From JAENVU01 sp031362155 (GTDB lineage Bacteria; Actinomycetota; Acidimicrobiia; IMCC26256; JAENVU01), in the NCBI GenBank assembly GCA_031362155.1, contig JANLRZ010000009.1, positions 1 through 10,378 on the forward strand: DNA of 10,378 nt, in the 5' to 3' direction. Within the stretch, counting starts at the first letter, position 1, and every line of letters starts with the position of its first letter. Of this stretch, positions 1 through 5,700 are shown piece by piece. The position numbers and the translations under genes are program-made. The notes beneath the pieces are model-generated. The model saw only the letters and a program-made list of their open reading frames with translations, ran no database searches and was not told where the DNA came from.

Positions 1-605
1 CGAGCGTCGACGGTCTCGTTGCGGTAGGTGCGACCGGGCATCACCGCGTAGATCGGTGGGGGCTGACTCTCCATGAGCCGGATCTGCACCGGGGAGGTGT
101 GCGTGCGGAGCAACACCTGCTCGGGTTCACCGAGGTCGACGTAGAGCGTGTCCTGCATTGCGCGGGCGGGGTGACCGACCGGGAAGTTGAGCGCCTCGAA
201 GTTGTGCCAGTCGTCCTCGACCTCGGGCCCTTCGGCAACTCGGTATCCGAGACTGACGAAGACGTCTTCGAGTTCACGTTGACACTGGGTGACGAGATGG
301 AGGTGGCCCCGGCCCCGACCGTGGGTTCCGAGGGTCAGGTCCAGCGGCGGCTCGGTCGGCGCGGCCGGCCCGAGCTCGGCGGTCCGGAGTTCCACGGCGG
401 CCTCGACGGCCTTCGTGAACTCAGTAACGGCCTTGCCCACGACCGGGCGGTCCGCTGGGTCCAGGGTCTTGATCGATTCGCGGATCCGAAAGGCGGCACT
501 TCCCTTGCCCACCAGGCGTTTGCGCAGGTCGGCGAGTTCGCCGACCTCAGTGGCCGCAGCGATGGCGGCATTCGCCGCGTCGAGATCCAGCTCCGAGAGG
601 TCCAT
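1..605 (-). CDS. pheS: Phenylalanine--tRNA ligase alpha subunit, N-terminal 201 codons (runs off left edge)
   Basis: This subunit charges tRNA-Phe with phenylalanine as part of the cytoplasmic (alpha-beta)2 class II synthetase. The first ~90 residues are a charged, Ala/Glu-rich helical stretch matching the N-terminal coiled-coil arm that contacts tRNA. The catalytic core then begins with the family hallmarks VAEGPEVEDDWHNFEALN (about residues 130-147), HPARAMQDTLYV, LLRTHTSPVQIR (about 172-183) and PGRTYRNETVDA. The last is the class II motif 2 region, with its conserved Arg. The frame is open to the window edge, where the final codon is cut; the family is usually about 340-370 aa, so 55-60% is present. 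I chose the ATG at 605 because it gives the usual N-terminus and no better start lies upstream. It has no clear Shine-Dalgarno. pheT would be expected beyond the left edge. Identification is certain at family level. Confidence 0.96.
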   Translation of the reverse strand, partial: MDLSELDLDAANAAIAAATEVGELADLRKRLVGKGSAAFRIRESIKTLDPADRPVVGKAVTEFTKAVEAAVELRTAELGPAAPTEPPLDLTLGTHGRGRGHLHLVTQCQRELEDVFVSLGYRVAEGPEVEDDWHNFEALNFPVGHPARAMQDTLYVDLGEPEQVLLRTHTSPVQIRLMESQPPPIYAVMPGRTYRNETVDA

Positions 606-733
606 GAGTGCTGCGGAGTCTAGAGAACCGACTCACCCAAACCCCGGCCCATTCCCGCCCATCCCGGGGCTTCAGATCGATGCTGTGGATCCGGCTTGCC
701 GACCACCAACGCTCCGAGGCCGCCGATCACACT
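606..733. other. Gap between pheS and the insertion debris
   Basis: No coding frame with recognisable content is seen on either strand. There is one inverted repeat, CCCCGG at 642-647 and CCGGGG at 664-669, separated by 16 nt and lacking a T-run, so it is not a convincing intrinsic terminator. The gap would contain the upstream control region of pheS. Confidence 0.5.
617..622 (-). promoter_or_regulatory. Possible -10 element for pheS
   Basis: On the minus strand TAGACT fits the TANNNT -10 pattern of actinobacterial housekeeping promoters. It ends 11 nt before the pheS ATG, so transcription would start only about 5 nt upstream of the start codon. That agrees with the absence of a Shine-Dalgarno and suggests near-leaderless translation. 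No convincing -35 is seen at 16-18 nt spacing, so this is tentative. Confidence 0.33.
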
Positions 734-880
734 TCAATCATCCGGGTCGATTGACTCCGGATAGAAGCTGTCGACCAGGAAGGCAGCATCGACGGAACTG
801 AGGATCGACAGATGCTGCGAGGAGATCACGACACCTGCCATGGAATCTTCCGTCGGCACCAGCGACAGGTGGACCGAGAT
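734..880 (-). pseudogene. 3' remnant of a minus-strand gene, possibly a DUF4279-type immunity-like protein
   Basis: Reading the minus strand, the frame that stops with TGA at 736-734 runs back to about 880 as a coherent protein tail of about 48 residues. It begins ISVHLSLVPTED and ends FLVDSFYPESIDPDD. Further back the frame meets a stop (889-887) inside the IS30 remnant, so the 5' part of the gene is missing. The pattern is a hydrophobic strand, then 'G-V-I-S-S-Q-H-L-S-I-L', then an acidic 'V-D-S-F-Y' end. This recalls the C-terminus of DUF4279-like small proteins, where 'is.e.L..La.l.a.ldvD.Y' is typical. It has the same orientation as the Rhs toxin and its immunity gene and lies downstream of them, so an orphan immunity gene is a reasonable guess. 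An ATG at 841 could start a 35-residue peptide, but I read it as an internal Met. The family assignment is weak; that it is a protein remnant is moderately supported. Confidence 0.42.
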
Positions 881-1115
881 GTCCGTCTACTTCGCGGACC
901 CGCATTCGCCTTGGCAACGCGGCACCAACGGGCTCTTGCGCCAGTACTTCCCCAAAGGCACCGACCTCTCACGCTGGACTGCCGAAGAACGCGCGGCAGT
1001 CGCCACCGCGCTCAACACGCGACCCCGCAAGATCCACGGATGGCGCACCCCGGCCGAAGCCCTCGACGAACACCTACGCTCCCACCCACAAGCCTGCGTT
1101 GCGACGACCCCTTGA
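881..1115 (+). pseudogene. IS30-family transposase, C-terminal remnant
   Basis: This is the tail of an IS30-type DDE transposase. It begins at about VYFADPHSPWQRGTN and ends with LNTRPRKIHGWRTPAEALDE followed by a terminal VATTP and TGA, all characteristic of the family. The N-terminal HTH region and the first two catalytic aspartates are absent, so only about 77 of the usual 350-450 residues remain. The family reads GTNENTNGLLRQYFP; here the sequence is GTNGLLRQYFP, four codons short at 924-929. The missing block holds the catalytic Glu of the DDE triad. The frame can be read from an ATG at 840, but residues 840-877 do not resemble IS30 and are better explained as the opposite-strand remnant. 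No terminal inverted repeat follows the stop, because IS3 sequence begins within about 8 nt. The fragment is non-functional. Confidence 0.88.
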
Positions 1116-1707
1116 ATCCGCCTTGGCAGCCTCGGCCCGCGTGGTGAATCAGGTCGGTGTCGGGCGTGCGTCGCGCCAACGCCATGACGAGGGCGTTGAC
1201 GACGAGGTCGGTGGTCTGGCGTTCACCCATCGACCAGCCCGCGAGTCCTTGGTCGTGGAGGTCTTTGATGCCAGCGAGGTAGAGCTTCCCGTCGCGACAG
1301 TGAAACTCGGTGATGTCGGCCACCCACCGCTGGTCGGACCGTTCCGCGGTGAAGTCCCGCTCGATCAGGTCCGGTGCCGGCGCCGTGTTCGCCTTGCCCC
1401 GCCGCCACTTGCGACGGGAATGCGCGCCGACGAGGCCGCACTCGGCCATGATCCGCGCGACGCGCTTGCGTGAGTGACACCGGCCGCGGTGACGGAGCTG
1501 GCCCTCGACGCGAGGCGCGCCGTAGGTGCGTCGCGACGCGACATGGATCTCGTAGATCTCGTTCGCGAGATCGACATCGTCGAGGTAGTGCGCCGAGAGC
1601 GGCCGGCTCGACCACTCGTAGAAACTCGACCGAGGAACCTCGACGAGTTCGCAGAGCCGCGTGATCGGGAACTGGGTGGCGTGCTCGGAGACGAACTTGC
1701 GGCTCAC
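1012..1707 (-). pseudogene. IS3-family transposase OrfB (integrase core), truncated and chimeric
   Basis: OrfB of IS3 elements carries the rve/DDE integrase core that cuts and joins DNA. Visible are the N-terminal HTH_21-like segment (RTYGAPRVEGQLRHRGR, with RVARIMAECGLVGAH), the first catalytic Asp in RWVADITEFHCRDGKLYLAG, and GWSMGERQTTDLVVNALVMA. The second catalytic site reads LIHHAGRGCQ where the family has HH(S/A)DRG, so Asp is replaced by Gly (codon 1135-1137). Genuine homology ends at about 1123. The last ~37 codons are read antisense through the IS30 remnant and are meaningless, and the third catalytic residue (Glu) is lost. The frame opens with GTG at 1707, overlapping the orfA TGA as GTGA, and lies in the -1 frame relative to orfA. 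IS3 elements usually make OrfAB by -1 frameshifting; restart at the overlap is an alternative. It is inactive on two counts. Confidence 0.88.
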
Positions 1708-1988
1708 CTGGTCGTCTCCCGCGCGAAATACGCGGCTGCTTTGCGGAGGATCTCTCGATCCATCCGCAGGTCCTTGTTCTCCGTGCGCAGCCGGTGAAGT
1801 GCCGCGCGTTCGTTGGCGTCGAGCGCACCCGGTGCTTCGTCCCGTTCAGCGGCTTTCACCCACGCGGCGAGAGAACCGTCCGCGATCCCTAACGACTTCG
1901 CGACTTCGGCCCGAGACCGATCCGACTGGCGGTACAACGCGACCGCTTCACGCCGGAACTCCTCGGGATACTTCGCTGGACGACCCAT
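1704..1988 (-). CDS. IS3-family transposase OrfA (HTH protein)
   Basis: This 94-residue OrfA begins MGRPAKYPEEFRREAVALYR, the typical start of the HTH_Tnp_1 (IS3/IS911-type) family. A helix-turn-helix follows (about residues 22-45, ending GIADGSLAAWVK), then a leucine-zipper-like helix (HRLRTENKDLRMDREILRKAAAY, split here as about residues 66-88) of the kind that mediates OrfA/OrfAB multimerisation. It binds the element's terminal repeats. The length is normal for the family and the frame looks intact. A strong AAGGAGG lies 6 nt upstream of the ATG. The C-terminus overlaps orfB by 4 nt. With orfB broken, OrfA alone cannot catalyse transposition, though it could still repress related IS copies. 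Confidence 0.92.
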   Translation of the reverse strand: MGRPAKYPEEFRREAVALYRQSDRSRAEVAKSLGIADGSLAAWVKAAERDEAPGALDANERAALHRLRTENKDLRMDREILRKAAAYFARETTR

Positions 1989-1994
1989 CGAGGG

Positions 1995-2001
1995 CCTCCT
2001 T
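1995..2001 (-). promoter_or_regulatory. Ribosome binding site of IS3 orfA
   Basis: On the minus strand AAGGAGG sits 6 nt before the ATG at 1988. It is the strongest Shine-Dalgarno match I found in the window and fixes the orfA start. Confidence 0.75.
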
Positions 2002-2023
2002 CCCCTGGACTACGCCCAGGATG

Positions 2024-2045
2024 AGGTGTCCAACAAAGCGGGTCA
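2024..2045 (-). repeat. Putative outer end (terminal repeat) of the IS3 element
   Basis: The minus strand reads TGACCCGCTTTGTTGGACACC here, like the outer ends of actinobacterial IS3 elements, and it lies about 36 nt upstream of orfA. The partner repeat has been lost with the orfB end, so the assignment rests on resemblance alone. The exact outer base could differ by several nucleotides. Confidence 0.4.
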
Positions 2046-2096
2046 ACTCCATGGCCTGCCCGCGACTACCAACACGATAAGTGCCCCATATTCCTA

Positions 2097-2435
2097 TCAA
2101 CTCCCGAGGACTATCGTGCCCGGCTGAAGGTCATGTCCGTTTATCGCCTCGTCGATCTCATTGAATACATCAAGATCCGGCATTGACTGGTCTTGCAATC
2201 GAGCCTCATCCCACAACCTACTAATCAAGGAATTCGGAACGACCACGCTAAGACGGCCACCTCGAACACGAAACAAACCGACAATTGCAAGAGCATCAGA
2301 AATTACAAACCCCAGCGATTCAGTTCCAGCGGGCAGCATTCCACCCGTGGCGTGATCGGAAAACGCCGCTTCGATGCTGTCTCTCAATGATTCGATGTCA
2401 CCCAAGTTGTCAGGGTCAAAACGATAGAGAGGCAT
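2097..2435 (-). CDS. Candidate immunity protein for the Rhs toxin (112 aa, family unknown)
   Basis: I do not recognise the family. The protein is small, acidic and probably soluble: there is no signal peptide or membrane segment, and it has many Asp/Glu, as in the N-terminal segment DPDNLGDIESLRDSIEAAF and the later DQSMPDLDVFNEIDEAI. It seems to alternate helix and strand, with a strand-rich middle (GFVISDALAIVGLFRVRGGR, then LSVVVPNSLI). The ATG at 2435 lies 4 nt after the stop of the Rhs toxin gene on the same strand, so the two are almost certainly cotranscribed and may be translationally coupled; no strong Shine-Dalgarno is visible in the toxin's 3' end. A short acidic ORF immediately downstream of a basic Rhs C-terminal toxin is the standard place and character of a cognate immunity gene. 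It shares the low G+C of the toxin tip (28/60 on the line at 2281). The immunity role is inferred from context only. Confidence 0.72.
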   Translation of the reverse strand: MPLYRFDPDNLGDIESLRDSIEAAFSDHATGGMLPAGTESLGFVISDALAIVGLFRVRGGRLSVVVPNSLISRLWDEARLQDQSMPDLDVFNEIDEAINGHDLQPGTIVLGS

Positions 2436-2439
2436 GGGG

Positions 2440-2799
2440 TTAAAATCTCTCGCAGCCTATGCAAGGGCCGAGGGCGCCCCATGCGCTCCCGTCAAATTTG
2501 CTGGGGCTCTCGACAAAGGCTGTCTTGATCTCTCCGCGAACTACTACAACACGAACAACGAAATACTCGACGACATCCTCACTTTGAACTTTGAATAGGT
2601 TCCGGTACTGGTACTGATAACCACCGCCCTTGAACCTTTGTTGAACCACACGACCTCGCCTCAACGTGGTCGTGATTGCGCGCAATGCGTTTCGGTTCCG
2701 ATAGCCACCAAAATGCTTCCGGACCCTCCAGATATGCCGTTTTCGTTCATCCGTTAATTTCACCGTATAGGACAGACCCCGTGGAAATTCGCTCTTAAC
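2440..2799 (-). other. Variable C-terminal toxin tip of the Rhs protein, possible BECR-fold RNase
   Basis: This is residues ~1994-2113, downstream of the last core motif PINGYDVGGTDP. It is very basic and shows, in order: LTDERKRHIWRVRKHFGG (His2016, His2023, helix-like), a segment AITTTLRRGRVVQQRFK, the aromatic run GGGYQYQYRNLFKV, then paired strands EYFVVRVVVVRGEIKTAFV with Thr2087. An early His-bearing helix, a Tyr/Lys/Arg-rich middle and a late strand ending 'I-K-T-A-F' match the layout of BECR-fold nucleases (Barnase-EndoU-ColicinE5/D-RelE). This is a reading by pattern, not a family hit. The tail ends GPCIGCERF, an unusual CxxC. G+C is low (27/60 on the line at 2581). A tRNA- or rRNA-cutting activity would be the leading guess; a different nuclease fold remains possible. 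Confidence 0.5.
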
Positions 2800-5700
2800 T
2801 CCGTGGATATAGGTTGGGTCGGTTCCGCCTACGTCATATCCGTTGATGGGATCGCCATTGACGTAGTCGTAGTCGTTGGCACTACCGCCGATGACGGGGT
2901 CGGCTTCGAGGAAGCGGCCGAGGTTGGGGTCGTAGAGGCGGACTCCCATCCGGATGATCCCCAAGCTCGGCGCCATCGTGAACCGCTGCTGAGACCCCAG
3001 CCAACCCAACCGTGACCCGGGGATGGTGCCGGTCGTGACCCCGTATTCGTCGACGGGCGGGTTGATGGTGATCGTCCCGGACTGGGTCATGGTCGCCACG
3101 ATGTCACCATGTGCGTTCGCGATCTGATAGCTCGGGGTCGTCCCCGTGATCACATCGCCACCGAGGTAGGTGGTGACCGTCCCGCCAGCAGTGGGTTTCG
3201 CCCAGGCCGGTGAATCGCCACCGCCCGCATACCCGAACGTGGTGTCTTCGGTGACGGTCCCACCCGACGGGCTCGTCACCACCCTCCGCAGGACCCGACC
3301 CGACGGTGAAAGGGTCTCATCCACCCGCGTCGTCCCATCATCGATCCTGGTCGCGTGATCATTCGCGTCGTACTGCATGGTGACCGTCCCGCCACCCGCC
3401 TTCGTGTACGAGGTCAGGTTCCCGTGCTGGTCATACACATACCCCGACCCGACCGGTGAAGCCGTGAGGCGGTCGGCATTGTCGTAGGTGTAGGTCGGCG
3501 CCGCGCAGGTCGCGGCTTTGGCACACCGGTTCGTGTTCGCGTCGAACGCATAAGTCCGAGTCGTCCCACCCGACACGGCCGCCGAGATCAACCGGCCCGC
3601 ATTGTCATACGCGTAGGTCGTCAACGACGCCGTCGACCAATTCAACGTGATGTTCCCACCCAGGCTGTACCCGTAGGCATCGACCCAATGCTGGGTGGTC
3701 CACATGTTCGTGGTCAACGAACTGACCCGGCCCGTGTTCGCGTCGTACGCGGTCGTGGTCCGCAACGGGAACACATCCGTCGGCCGATCAAACGTCACCG
3801 CCCGCCCCGCCGCGTCATAGGTCGTAGTGAACGTCCGGCCCGCCGCCAGCGACACGTACTCGGTCGTGGTCAACACCCGGCCGTCATCGTCATAGGTCGC
3901 TGACGTCATATGGGAGAACGTCGATGCCCCCGGCAACTTCCGCCACGTGTCGATCACCCGGCCCGCGACGTCGTAGTCCGTGGTCGACACGGTGCCTTGC
4001 TCGTCGGTGTAGGAGACAGCCCGGCCCAGGAGATCGACCTTCGCGATCGTGGACCGGGTCGTCCCACCCGAATCGGTGTAGGTGGTGGTCACCGTCCCCG
4101 GCACCGCGTAACTGTTCGTCGTCACCTTCCCACTCGTATCCCGCGACGACACCGGCCGCAACCGCGTGTCGTAGTTCGTACACGCCCACGAACTATCACC
4201 CCTCTGCTGGGTGAACGCCGCTCTGCCTTGCGCGTTGTAAATCGTTTCGGTCGTCGCCGCAAGACCCACCGCGGGCGTCGCATCCGTGTGCAGCTTCTGA
4301 AACCCAGCCTGGTTCGGTGTCCCGGACGGGCAACCACTGATCGTCGGCATCGGCCGCGTCTCCGCGGCGGTCGAAGGCGGGATGAAGCCTGCGTAGTAGG
4401 TGTCGGTCGTGGTCGAGGAGGCACCCTTGGGCAGCTGGTGGGTCAGCCGCCGGAAGTAGGTGGTCGCCGACGCCGGCTCGTAGGTGTTCTTCGTCTTGAG
4501 GTTCAACCCGAGCGGATCCTGGATGGTCTCGTACTCCAACCCGTTCTGCGGCTCGACACCGCCACCCGAGTAGCTGTGATCGACCCGGTGGCCGTCCGGG
4601 TCCGAGGTGCTGGTCACCAAGTCGTACCGGGGCGTGAGACTCGAGATCGGAATATCCGCGAACGCTCCGGTGCTCCCCTGCCGCATTTTCAGCGTGAACG
4701 ACGCATTGCCGGTCTTCTCCCGGAACAGGATCCGAATGCGATGCCACGACCCCGCCACGGTGTCGAACGGCAGCGGGCCCGATCCGCCCGCCGGGTCGAA
4801 CACTGCCCACTTGTCGATCACTCGTTGATCATCGACGAACAGTTGCGCACCGTCATCCGCGATCAGTTGAAACTGCGCCCGCTCGGTCCCGTTCGCCCCC
4901 GAGTACGGGATCAGCACCTCACCGGTCATCACCCCCGAGAAATTCTCGTTACTGATACCCGGTGCCGGGATCCCGGGTGTGGTCCCCCAGTTCTGGGAGG
5001 CCTTGACGCCGTCACCGTTCCAGAGGCTGTGGGTGACCGGGTTCCCGGTCAGGTCGTTCGTGTTGTACCAAGTCGCCGCGAGCCCGCTGATCCCACCGTC
5101 GTAGGCAGTTTGGGCATGAGGCATCGGGTTCGCCTCACCATCACCATGACCAGTGGCCGGCGTGAGGAACCCGGTGAACCACGAGACCGGCGCCGGACCA
5201 TACACATCGATCGGCCGATCCTGCTGGTCACGGATCGTCGTCGTCATCAGGCCCGTCGCGTCGGTCACCGACGACACCGCATCCGCCGAAAGGTCCCAGG
5301 TCTGGGTCGCGGTGTGGCCGGTTGCGTCGGTGTCGGTCAACTGGTGCAAGTTCGCGGGATCCCACGTGACCGTTCGGATCACTTTCGTGACCGGTCCGGG
5401 AAACACCCCACTTACCGTCGCCGTGTTGGACGCCGTGATCGGCGGGTAGGTGTAGGTGTGGGTCGTTCGCCAGTTCGGATTCAACGTGGTCGTCGGTGCC
5501 GGTTCCGGCAGGGTGATCGACGAGACCCGATTCGACGAGTCGTAGGCGAGCTTCGTCGTGATCTGATCCTGGGTGACACCGTTCGGAATCACGAACGTTC
5601 TGACCTCGTCGCTGGCAAGCGGCGACTGAATCGAGGTGATCCGACCCGACGAGTCGTACCCGAACAATGTCGTCTCCCGATCAGCGCCCGTCCCCACCCC

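Larger units (their letters stand above)
1116..2045 (-). mobile_element. IS3-family insertion sequence, truncated at its orfB end
   Basis: The element carries the usual two overlapping minus-strand frames, orfA (HTH) then orfB (integrase core). The orfA-proximal end appears near 2045, where the minus strand reads TGACCCGCTTTGTTGGACACC, resembling a terminal repeat of IS3-type elements. The other end is lost: homology stops at about 1123, just after the second catalytic position of orfB, and joins directly to the IS30 remnant. The opposite inverted repeat is absent, so the outer boundary cannot be confirmed by pairing, and no target-site duplication can be assigned. The element could not transpose by itself. 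Confidence 0.82.

Noticed and set aside
99..623. Plus-strand open frame of 174 codons at the left edge
   Set aside because: It is antisense to pheS, which has unmistakable family motifs over the same bases.
642..669. Inverted repeat CCCCGG/CCGGGG as a terminator
   Set aside because: The stem is 6 bp with a 16-nt loop and no T-run on either strand, and it sits upstream of pheS, where no gene clearly ends.
840..880. ATG at 840 as a real start for the IS30 remnant
   Set aside because: The first ~13 residues do not resemble IS30. The same bases read on the minus strand continue a coherent protein tail, so this is junction sequence.
2004..2020. Small hairpin CCTGG/CCAGG upstream of orfA
   Set aside because: The stem is only 5 bp. 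It may be part of the IS leader, but nothing supports a regulatory role.
2803..3400. Short plus-strand frames opposite the Rhs core
   Set aside because: They have no family features and are antisense to the strongly conserved Rhs-associated core.
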